Assembly (NCBI GenBank): GCA_027364875.1
Contig: DAHXON010000033.1
Location: 260 to 34,445 of the forward strand
Origin: Chloroflexota bacterium
Lineage (GTDB): Bacteria; Chloroflexota; Limnocylindria; Limnocylindrales; CSP1-4
Direction: 5' to 3'
DNA: 34,186 nt
Shown in pieces: positions 25,001 to 31,205 of this stretch. Numbering within the stretch: position 1 is the stretch's first letter; each line of letters opens with the position of its first letter. The notes below the pieces were generated by a model, which was not told where the DNA came from, ran no database searches, and was given only the letters and a program-made list of their open reading frames with translations. The translations under genes were made by a program, and so were the position numbers.

Positions 25001-26606
25001 CCTGGTCTCACGCCGTTCCGCGACCGCCCTCCTCGAGCGCACGGCGGATCCCGAGCTCGCCAATGCCCTCAACTACTTCTACGACGAGATCGCCAGCGTT
25101 GAGCTCGGCGAGGAGCAGCTGACGTACGACCTCTCGGTCCCCTCGAATGTCACCTACGTGGCCAACGGCTTCGTGAGCCACAACACCATCGCTTTCATGA
25201 TGGATTGCGATACCACCGGGATCGAGCCCGACATCGCCCTCGTCAAGTACAAGAAGCTCGTCGGCGAAGGCTTCCTCAAGATCGTCAACAACACCGTCCC
25301 GGGCGCCCTGCGAAAGCTCGGCTATTCGGCCGCCCAGGTCGATGCCATCGTCGCCTACGTCAACGACCGCGAGACGATCGAAGGCGCGCCGGAGCTCAAG
25401 CCCGAGCACCTTTCGGTCTTCGACTGCGCCTTCAAGCCGATGAACGGCACACGTTCCATCCATTACATGGGCCACCTGCGGATGATGTCGGCGGTCCAGC
25501 CGTTCCTCAGCGGCGCCATCTCCAAGACGGTCAACATGCCCGAGGCCGCCACCCCCGCGGAGATCGAGTCGGTCTACCTCGAGGGCTGGAAGATGGGCCT
25601 CAAGGCGATCGCGATCTACCGCGACAATTCGAAGCGCAGCCAGCCGCTCTCCACGGGCAAGAAGAAGTCCGGCTCCGCTGCGGACGCCGAGGCCGAGGCC
25701 GCCCTCACCGCCCCGATTGCTGCCGCCGTCCCGGCCGAGCCCAAGCCGTATCGCAAGCGCCTCCCGGCCGAACGCCAGGCGATCACTCACAAGTTCGACA
25801 TCGCCGGCCACGAGGGTTACATCACCGTCGGCCTCTACGAGAACGGCCAGCCGGGCGAGATCTTCCTCAAGATGGCCAAGGAAGGCTCCACGATCAGCGG
25901 CCTCATGGACACCTTCGCGACCACGGTCAGCGTCGCCCTCCAGTACGGCGTGCCGCTCCACGACCTGGTCTTCAAGTTCGCCCACGTCCGCTTCGAGCCG
26001 TCGGGCTTCACCTCCAACCCGGAGATCCCGATCGCCAAGTCGATCATCGACTACATCTTCCGCTGGCTCGGCTCGCGCTTCCTGCCGCCGAGCGACCGCG
26101 CCGCCCTCGGTCTGGTCGACCGGTCGGCGACCGCGGAATCTTCTACTCAGCCCCTGAGCTTCGGTTTTGGCGGCTCCTCCGGAACCACCGGTGGCGCCGG
26201 GACCTCGGGGAGCGCCGAATCGCCGGCCGCGCAACCAGCTTCTCCATTCGGGGAAAATGCGGCCTCGTCGGACAGCCCTGAAGGGCCGGCCTCCTCACCC
26301 GCCACCGCAGTGGCAGCTCCCGGCTCCGAGCCCGTTTCACAGCCGCCCGCCAGAGAGTCCTCAGGGCCAAGTGCCAGCGCCGGCTCCGGCTACGCCTCCG
26401 CCGGCGCCTCGCCGAGCTCCAACGGCAACGGCAAGCCCCGAGTCACCCTCGGCAGCATCGGCCTCGGCAGCAACATCGGCAAAGCCCAAGTCACCTTCAG
26501 TGCCCAAGCCGACGCCCCCAGCTGCGCCGACTGCGGCTCGATCATGGTCCGCAACGGCAGCTGCTACAAGTGCCTCAACTGCGGCTCCACGAGCGGCTGC
26601 AGCTGA
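22029..26606 (+). CDS. nrdJ: Class II (B12-dependent) ribonucleoside-diphosphate reductase with an intein
   Basis: The precursor is 1525 residues from the ATG at 22029, which has GAGAGG seven bases upstream; an ATG at 21990 would add 13 residues. After removal of the 436-residue intein the enzyme is 1089 residues. It makes deoxyribonucleotides using adenosylcobalamin. Visible parts are the redox Cys pair QCSACFIN (Cys221/224), AGSNLSPLR, ATNPCSEF with the thiyl-radical Cys430, DTSCNLASLNL, APTG/TIAFMMDCDTTGIEPD after splicing, a TSCPAD-type domain (ERQAITHKFDIAGHEGYITV), and a C-terminal zinc-ribbon-like CADCG...CYKCLNCG tail that likely reduces the active site. The first 60 residues are Ala/Thr/Pro repeats and a long Ser/Gly/Pro linker precedes the ribbon. 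The NrdR-like site upstream suggests control by NrdR. Confidence 0.95.
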   Translation: MTSAAGTTRVPVMAEGAEEATGAAGATATAAGATSTPATSATATPATATATAPATPTATSPDFAAAIAAAAQPMLPDGRFTGKGVPGLHFPRRWTTAGIHPYDQVVWETRTASIGNESGKVVFEQKDVEVPAFWSQLATNVVVSKYFRGHVGHEGRETSVRQLIDRVVNTITAWAETQHYFATPEDLSAFHDELTHLILHQKMSFNSPVWFNVGVEAHPQCSACFINSVQDSMSSIMDLAKTEAMLFKFGSGAGSNLSPLRSSKEKMSGGGTASGPVSFMRGYDAFAGVVKSGGKTRRAAKMVILDVDHPDIEDFIECKAKEEKKAWALIEQGYDASFTGEAYGSVAFQNANHSVRVTDEFMRAVVADGPWTTHAVVDGRPMETIPARKLFSAMAEAAWVCGDPGIQYDTTINDWNPVANSDRQYATNPCSEFSFLNDTSCNLASLNLMKFVGEDGEFDVEAFRYAARLTITAQEILVDNAGYPTPKITENSHRFRPLGLGYANLGALLMSRGLAYDSPDGHAYAGAITAIMTAEAYRQSAVIARDHGGPFVEYKKNEEPFLRVIEKHCDAAHSIPEKSVPADMRRASREIWSETLELGRAHGFRNAQTTLLAPTGCLVGNSLVLTDRGLVRLRGLANPNGSQWQNLDDLHVATDDGPQKATRFFLNGAEPVVTVETVRGYRVQGTTTHRIKVLDAEGNWVWRRFADVRAGDRVPMMLGGMIGEPREVPLPPLPEAYWTSDYRTSVPRRMTADLAELIGYFMGDGSLHSKGLRFCVTDGDTDVVDRIVNLGRDLFGLEAAVTQQQGYKEVALNSVRLVMWWEACGFAKHSPDPEGAHRGKGYEPDIPDAVLYSNDPAVYRAFVRGLFEADGSTNNGYASFSTVSERFSRDIQTLLLTLGFVTTHKIDQPSFGHLGANPVHVVRILNASSAGRFLAEIGFISERKRTALARTDAQQAARYDLVPISRGTVDRLAPENDHLRKTMLLSLSRTGLVSRRSATALLERTADPELANALNYFYDEIASVELGEEQLTYDLSVPSNVTYVANGFVSHNTIAFMMDCDTTGIEPDIALVKYKKLVGEGFLKIVNNTVPGALRKLGYSAAQVDAIVAYVNDRETIEGAPELKPEHLSVFDCAFKPMNGTRSIHYMGHLRMMSAVQPFLSGAISKTVNMPEAATPAEIESVYLEGWKMGLKAIAIYRDNSKRSQPLSTGKKKSGSAADAEAEAALTAPIAAAVPAEPKPYRKRLPAERQAITHKFDIAGHEGYITVGLYENGQPGEIFLKMAKEGSTISGLMDTFATTVSVALQYGVPLHDLVFKFAHVRFEPSGFTSNPEIPIAKSIIDYIFRWLGSRFLPPSDRAALGLVDRSATAESSTQPLSFGFGGSSGTTGGAGTSGSAESPAAQPASPFGENAASSDSPEGPASSPATAVAAPGSEPVSQPPARESSGPSASAGSGYASAGASPSSNGNGKPRVTLGSIGLGSNIGKAQVTFSAQADAPSCADCGSIMVRNGSCYKCLNCGSTSGCS
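23877..25184 (+). mobile_element. Intein with LAGLIDADG homing endonuclease, in the ribonucleotide reductase gene
   Basis: The 436-residue intein is inserted after Gly616 of LLAPTG, between Gly and Thr of the highly conserved LAPTG|TIAFMMDCDTTG. It opens with the nucleophile Cys (CLVGNSLVLTDRG, block A), carries block B with the TxxH motif (VQGTTTHRIKV, His73 of the intein), two dodecapeptide motifs of a LAGLIDADG endonuclease (LAELIGYFMGDGS at 138-150 and AFVRGLFEADGS at 245-256), block F (YDLSVPSNVTYVANG) and block G ending FVSHN, with Thr as the first C-extein residue. Because the endonuclease motifs are intact, the element may still home. The flanking extein reads through correctly if the 1308 bases are removed. 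Confidence 0.95.
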
Positions 26607-26626
26607 TCGCCACTATCGAACGGCCG

Positions 26627-26635
26627 TGCTAAAAT
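26627..26635 (+). promoter_or_regulatory. Extended -10 promoter for the methyltransferase gene
   Basis: TGCTAAAAT is a TGn extended -10 element (five of six bases match TATAAT). It lies 34 bases upstream of the methyltransferase ATG and 21 bases after the nrdJ stop. No good -35 is visible, as is common with extended -10 promoters. AGG at about 26658-26660 is the only Shine-Dalgarno-like site. Confidence 0.55.
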
Positions 26636-26669
26636 GCCACCCACGTAGACACCCAGACAGGTCCAGCTG

Positions 26670-27575
26670 ATGGTCCTTGCGGAACCGCTCCCCATGGTCG
26701 AGCTTCCAGAGCCCCAGACTTCACCCACTTCGCACGTCCTGCGGCTCGGCGACGCGCGTGGACTGGACTGGCTGCCGGATGGGTCCATCCATCTCTCGGT
26801 GACATCCCCGCCGTACTGGACGCTGAAGAAGTACAACGACCATCCAGATCAACTGGGCGATCTCGCCGACTACCAGGGTTTCCTGGATGAGCTGGATAAG
26901 GTTTGGAGGCACGTCTTCCGAGCACTGGTTCCCGGCGGCCGACTTGTTGTCGTAGTTGGTGATGTCTGCCTATCTAGGCGCAAGAACAGAGGCCGCCACC
27001 AGGTCATTCCTCTCCATGCCGATATCGCCGTCAGGGCTCGCAGAATAGGTTTTGACTATCTGACGCCGATCTACTGGCAGAAGATTGCCAACGCGAGCTA
27101 CGAAGTCGAGAGAGGGACCGGCGGCGGGTTCCTGGGAAAACCCTTCGAGCCAAACGCCGTCATCAAGAACGACACCGAGTACATCCTCTTCTTGCGAAAA
27201 CCGGGCGGCTATCGCAAGCCGACGGACGACCAACGTCGCCGCTCCAAGATGACTAAGGAAGAGCACGCACTCTGGTTCAGGTCGATCTGGACAGACGTTC
27301 CGGGCGCCTCGACGCGAGACCACCCGGCCCCATTTCCGCTTGAGTTGGCGAACCGTCTGGTCCGTATGTTCAGCTTCGTTGATGACACGGTCCTGGATCC
27401 CTTCCTCGGCACGGCCACCACGAGCCTGGCTGCGATCCGAGCAGGTCGCAACAGCATAGGTGTCGAGATAGACGAGCACTACCTCGCTCTGGCAGAGGCA
27501 CGCATCCGGGCGACCCTGGATCAGATGACGCTATTCGATTCCGAGGGCCCCTCGTTCTCAGTTGTGAAACCCTAG
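26670..27575 (+). CDS. DNA methyltransferase, beta class, probable N4-cytosine or N6-adenine
   Basis: The 301-residue enzyme has the beta-class order, with the catalytic motif before the cofactor motif. Motif IV is SPPYW (residues 46-50), and motif I is LDPFLGTATTSLAA (about 242-255) with the following NSIGVEIDEHYL (X/II). SPPY points to N4-cytosine methylation, although some N6-adenine enzymes share it. It methylates the recognition site and so protects host DNA from the partner nuclease, the most likely partner being the PD-(D/E)XK protein at 27572-28348. The genes converge and their stop codons interlock in one CTAG at 27572-27575. Sampled GC is lower than in flanking genes (52% in one 60-base line), suggesting transfer. 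The specificity is unknown. Confidence 0.9.
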   Translation: MVLAEPLPMVELPEPQTSPTSHVLRLGDARGLDWLPDGSIHLSVTSPPYWTLKKYNDHPDQLGDLADYQGFLDELDKVWRHVFRALVPGGRLVVVVGDVCLSRRKNRGRHQVIPLHADIAVRARRIGFDYLTPIYWQKIANASYEVERGTGGGFLGKPFEPNAVIKNDTEYILFLRKPGGYRKPTDDQRRRSKMTKEEHALWFRSIWTDVPGASTRDHPAPFPLELANRLVRMFSFVDDTVLDPFLGTATTSLAAIRAGRNSIGVEIDEHYLALAEARIRATLDQMTLFDSEGPSFSVVKP

Positions 27576-28348
27576 TTTCGCTCAAGGTACAGCCGACAGA
27601 TCCGATCGAGGAACCACTCGTAGCTGAACGGCTCGCCCGGCACCGGCCCGGGATCACAATCGACCAGCTTCGCGGTCGGCGTGACTCCGTCGTAGCTCAC
27701 GACCAAGATGAGGGGCGCTTCACAGCGCCCAATTGGATCTTCAGGCCCTGACCTCAGGCGCATCGACCGAAACAGATCGATTGTCCTACGCGCGGCCGCC
27801 GGAGGGTTCGTACCGGAGGACTTCGCAGATCGGGCGAACTCATCCGGGTTTCGATAGGCGAGTGCAGCGTTGATGATGATAGTGAACGCTGCGATGGTCC
27901 CCGGAGACGATCGGTGTACGTGTTCGGCAAACGCCCGAGCGTCATTCCATCGATTCGTTCGAGCCTTTCCGTGCGCGGTCATGATCGTCTTGTTCTCGAT
28001 CGCGATCGGAGCGGCGAGACCCTGCCCCGTCATCCCCCAACCTGTGCGCAGCACAACGCCGTCGACATTCGGATCGACATCGCCGTCCTCGCCTTCGTTG
28101 TTGCTGGCTGCCGCCAATGCGGCCGACAGCGTGTGGCGTTGGCCGTTCAGACCGACGTTGTGTTTCAGTTCGAGCTGCATCGTCGCGAATTCGTCGTCGA
28201 TGCGTGGGCATCTGAGTCTTAGGTCGGCCACAATGCAGGACGTCAAGTAGTCCGAGTGAGCCTGACCTCGTGGATTGAAGCCCACGTGCGTGTTGATCCA
28301 TTCGACATAGCATTCAGGCGCCAGCACTAGCCACTCCCATGTACCCAT
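27572..28348 (-). CDS. PD-(D/E)XK restriction endonuclease-like protein
   Basis: The 258-residue protein starts at the ATG at 28348. The probable active site is Asp96 in VDPNVDGVVL, then Glu118 and Lys120 in PIAIENKTIMTAHGKART: a D-x21-ExK arrangement of a type II restriction-like fold. The ENK.IMT.HGKAR.NR... stretch is a pattern I associate with restriction enzymes encoded beside N4-cytosine methylases; this is recollection, not a search. The C-terminal half has alternating strands and helices ending in FLDRICRLYLE. It is the last gene of the three-gene operon: it follows the HEPN gene by 20 bases and converges on the methylase. The likely role is cutting unmodified DNA; it may also need the DUF262 and HEPN proteins. 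The cleavage site is unknown. Confidence 0.75.
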   Translation of the reverse strand: MGTWEWLVLAPECYVEWINTHVGFNPRGQAHSDYLTSCIVADLRLRCPRIDDEFATMQLELKHNVGLNGQRHTLSAALAAASNNEGEDGDVDPNVDGVVLRTGWGMTGQGLAAPIAIENKTIMTAHGKARTNRWNDARAFAEHVHRSSPGTIAAFTIIINAALAYRNPDEFARSAKSSGTNPPAAARRTIDLFRSMRLRSGPEDPIGRCEAPLILVVSYDGVTPTAKLVDCDPGPVPGEPFSYEWFLDRICRLYLERN

Positions 28349-28368
28349 TGCCTCTACGAACGCGCACC

Positions 28369-29055
28369 CTATCTCGTGCTCAGGAAGAACTGTGGTCGCG
28401 AAGAGCTGCGCTCAACGCGCCTGATGAAATCCATCCATCTGGCCTCCCAGAGGTCAACCAGGCTTAGCAACTCCTGTCTCGTGTAGCCTCGACCTATTTC
28501 GTCGGGTGTCCTTCGACCGTGCGCCACCGCGTTTCGCTCATCCACGATTGAGTCAAGTCGGTCCCACGCCTCTCGAAGGACAGGCTCAGGCTCGCCCAAC
28601 CCAAATACAGTACAGAAAGAGACAACCTGAGGGCGCCTCATATGCGATCCGTCGTCCGGGAACCAATCGCTGCTGATCGTGCACGAGCGCGAGTCTTGGA
28701 GGGTTGACACAATCTCCAGGCCCTGCATCGGCCGCACCCTCGCACCAGGTGTGTCCTTCGCCGACTGGAGCGCCTTGAAAACCGCGGAAACCTGGAAACC
28801 GGGCTTCAGATGGCGATTCCCAGCCCCCATCTGCCTTGCAGTGTCGAGCAAGCCCCGTGCGAGAGCGCGCAAAAGGTTCTCGTAAGCCCCGTATAGGAGG
28901 ACTATGGCCAAGCCGCGCGCCTCGCGTGAAACGTCGGGCGGCGCTGGCGCGGCAGGAGGGTCTGAAAGCACCGGAGAAGGGTCAGTAGCTGCGAGGATTG
29001 CGCGAACGCGGGTCATCCGATCCTGGAACTCGAGTCGATACGGCTTGCAGTCCAA
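28369..29055 (-). CDS. HEPN-domain ribonuclease (MAE_28990-like)
   Basis: The 228-residue protein has a helical layout. Its catalytic signature is the R-x4-H motif, Arg174 to His179 in DERNAVAHGRRT, typical of HEPN RNases, which act as toxins that cut tRNA or mRNA in many defence and toxin-antitoxin systems. An early amphipathic helix with IVLLYGAYENLLRALARG (51-68) matches the MAE_28990/MAE_18760 group of HEPN proteins, known to lie next to DUF262 genes; here DUF262 ends two bases upstream. The start is probably the TTG at 29055; an ATG at 29016 with AGGA close upstream would shorten it by 13 residues. The RNA target and activator are unknown. A toxin role kept in check by DUF262 is inference. 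Confidence 0.8.
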   Translation of the reverse strand: MDCKPYRLEFQDRMTRVRAILAATDPSPVLSDPPAAPAPPDVSREARGLAIVLLYGAYENLLRALARGLLDTARQMGAGNRHLKPGFQVSAVFKALQSAKDTPGARVRPMQGLEIVSTLQDSRSCTISSDWFPDDGSHMRRPQVVSFCTVFGLGEPEPVLREAWDRLDSIVDERNAVAHGRRTPDEIGRGYTRQELLSLVDLWEARWMDFIRRVERSSSRPQFFLSTR

Positions 29056-29057
29056 GG

Positions 29058-30146
29058 CTATCGCCCCAAGAATCGGTGCCGACAGAATTCGACACGGCCC
29101 CGGACACGAGTTCGACTGTTCGTGCCCCCGGTCGTCATTCGTCGTAATTCATCAGACTGCAGCCAAGTCATCTCCTGGGGCGGGGCGAGGTCAGGCCTCT
29201 CTTGGAGCGCCATAGCGGCGCCGACAGACACGGCCTCAAACAAATTGACGGGGGTTATCGTTCCGTGCGGGTTTCTCAGGCCCTCGGGGAAGCATTCAGC
29301 CAGGAAGCGGAATGTCCTAGCGAAAACGGTCGTGCGGCCAGGGACGTCAGGATCTTGAGTGGCATCGGCCGTGAAACCGTTCAGGAAGTCCTTCACAGAA
29401 TGCTCAAACGTGATGTATCGCTCCAGGAAGGCGAAGAACCGGAGGACGAACTCCTCTGGAGTGCCGTCTTTGGATCGCGTCTCCGGGACTCGCACCACGG
29501 TCTGGAAATCGGGCGATGAAGTGAGCTCTCCCAGCAGCTCGATGAAGTCCCCCCGGAAGACACATTCCCTGATCTCCTGGGCGGTCAGTGACACGCCGCC
29601 TGTGTTGAGCCTTTCGAAGAGATCGAACCTTACCTGCAGGTCGCTCTTGTCGTTGAGAACGACCACTTTCAAGGGGCGATCCTCCAGCGCAGTCTGAATG
29701 TCGCTGGGCAAGTCCTCGAAGAAGGCTCCCTCGAAGCTGGTGAGCTTGTCCAAATCGGTCAGTCGAAGCGGCGCCGTCGTCAACTTCGCCGCCTGTCTGA
29801 CATCGGGGCTACCGACAAAGTTCGCCAGCGTCAGCAGGCGCTGGAGGCCATCTACGACCTCCCATTGGTCCGGCTGATTCGGCGTTTGATTCGTGGCCAT
29901 GAATAGCGGCGGGACTGGAATGCCCAACAGGACCGATTCCACAAGGCGGGACTGGCGCTCTGGATCCCACCTGAATTGACGTTGATAGATGGGTGCTATG
30001 TCGATCCTGTGGGATCGGACCCGTCGGAGAAGTTCATCAACGGTAACGTCATACGAGTCGAAGTCCACCTTTCGCCGCTGTTCTGACAGCTGACTTCGTT
30101 GTCGTGCAGATGGTCCTTCGTCCAACTCCAAGTCCTCCCTAGGCAT
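29058..30146 (-). CDS. DUF262 (GmrS/ParB-like NTPase fold) protein
   Basis: The 362-residue protein starts at the ATG at 30146 (an adjacent TTG would add one residue). DUF262 signatures are YQRQFRWDPERQSRLVES (54-71), IPVPPLFM, the ParB-type nucleotide motif DGLQR (99-103; commonly DGQQR) and FERLNTGGVSLTAQEIR (177-193). This domain is found in GmrSD, BrxU and SspE-like restriction factors, where it binds or hydrolyses nucleotides and controls a nuclease. Those proteins usually carry a DUF1524 HNH domain after it; this one ends instead in a helical tail of about 150 residues with no HNH residues, so any nuclease would be supplied in trans by the HEPN protein (2-base spacing) or by the PD-(D/E)XK protein. 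It is first in the operon. Function is inferred. Confidence 0.85.
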   Translation of the reverse strand: MPREDLELDEGPSARQRSQLSEQRRKVDFDSYDVTVDELLRRVRSHRIDIAPIYQRQFRWDPERQSRLVESVLLGIPVPPLFMATNQTPNQPDQWEVVDGLQRLLTLANFVGSPDVRQAAKLTTAPLRLTDLDKLTSFEGAFFEDLPSDIQTALEDRPLKVVVLNDKSDLQVRFDLFERLNTGGVSLTAQEIRECVFRGDFIELLGELTSSPDFQTVVRVPETRSKDGTPEEFVLRFFAFLERYITFEHSVKDFLNGFTADATQDPDVPGRTTVFARTFRFLAECFPEGLRNPHGTITPVNLFEAVSVGAAMALQERPDLAPPQEMTWLQSDELRRMTTGGTNSRTRVRGRVEFCRHRFLGR

Positions 30147-30400
30147 CAATGCCCTGTCTCGGCCCTAGCGTGTCTCTAAGTATGGCGCGCGGATGTCGTC
30201 CCCCATCCCTGTATCGGCCCGATGCCAACGCCATGGTGAGCATGAGTAGGAGGCTGACTACCTCACGAGGTGGACCGCCCTGAGGCAGACGCTCATGGAC
30301 TCTGGCGACGGAGCGAGCGTTCGGCTGGGGCCGTTCGCACCTTCGCCAGCTCTTCCACTACCCGCATTCGTCATGACTCCGATTCCGGGTTCGTCACGCC

Positions 30401-31174
30401 TCATTGGCACTCTGGCCGCATCGTGGCCTTGATCAAGCCCACCACCTCGGCATCGGTGGCCGAGTAGTCGGTCTGTCGACGGAGTTGCTTCCGAACCGCG
30501 GTGACGACCGCCTCTGACGTCAGGACTCGGGCGATTGCCTTAGGGGACGTGGCGCACTTGGCCTTCCAGACTTCGTCGATCACCTTGTGCTTAATGCCCT
30601 CGCGAGTGATCGCGAACAGGCGATCGACCTTCTTCGCCGGCGGCTCCGGACCGAGAAGGTCGACCTCGAAGACGAGCTCGACGGTCAGCGGCAGGGCCGC
30701 TTCCAGGTGGTAGACCTGCCACTGGGCGCCGTTGGTCAGCATCAACCACTCGATGCCTTCATTGGCGCCGTACTGCTCGACCTGGCGCAGATGCCTCTCG
30801 GCGAGCTTGGTGGTGACCCGCTTGACCTCGATCAGGGCGACGAGCTGCTTGTCCACCCGCAGGCCGTAGTCGGCGAATTCGCCCTTGGTCGAGAACTCGG
30901 CCGTGAGGTCGGAGAACTTGTCGTAGCCGAGCCCTTCGCAAAGGAAGTCGGTCACCAGGAACCTGGTGTCGGCCTCATTTACGTCTCGGGCGATGAAGTC
31001 GGCGAGCGGCTTGGCGAACCTCTTGATGCCGAGCTTCACCCGCTCACGGGAATCCGCTTCCCACTTGGGCACCTTGGGCCCTGACGGTGGAATCGGCGCG
31101 GCCGACTTGACGGGTTCCGTGACAGGCGGAGGCTCGGTGGCGATCCTCGGCTCAGTCGGTCCGTTCATGGTCAT
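30401..31174 (-). CDS. Predicted restriction nuclease resembling HsdR N-terminal / COG2810 proteins
   Basis: The 257-residue protein starts at an ATG with AGGGAG close upstream. After a Pro-rich head (1-40), residues 65-155 form the nuclease core: DTRFLVTDFLCEGLGYD, then Glu93, ADYGLRVD with Asp102, ALIEVKR with Glu116 and Lys118, and QVEQYGANEGIEWLMLTNG (132-150). This is the form of HsdR-type N-terminal nuclease domains and of COG2810 proteins predicted to be type IV restriction enzymes that cut modified DNA. No helicase domain follows. The gene is 250 bases upstream of the DUF262 gene, same strand, and has host-like GC (68% in one line), unlike the island. It may be an independent defence gene or a housekeeping nuclease; its role with the island is uncertain. 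Confidence 0.75.
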   Translation of the reverse strand: MTMNGPTEPRIATEPPPVTEPVKSAAPIPPSGPKVPKWEADSRERVKLGIKRFAKPLADFIARDVNEADTRFLVTDFLCEGLGYDKFSDLTAEFSTKGEFADYGLRVDKQLVALIEVKRVTTKLAERHLRQVEQYGANEGIEWLMLTNGAQWQVYHLEAALPLTVELVFEVDLLGPEPPAKKVDRLFAITREGIKHKVIDEVWKAKCATSPKAIARVLTSEAVVTAVRKQLRRQTDYSATDAEVVGLIKATMRPECQ

Positions 31175-31205
31175 GTCTCCCTCTGCTGTACTTCTCTGTC
31201 GCCAA

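Noticed and set aside
25008-26234. 408-codon minus-strand frame
   Set aside because: Antisense to nrdJ, Gly/Asp/Glu/Val-rich mirror of extein codons; no motif.
26607-31205. Integrase, tRNA or att sites bounding the defence island
   Set aside because: None seen on either side; transfer is inferred only from base composition.
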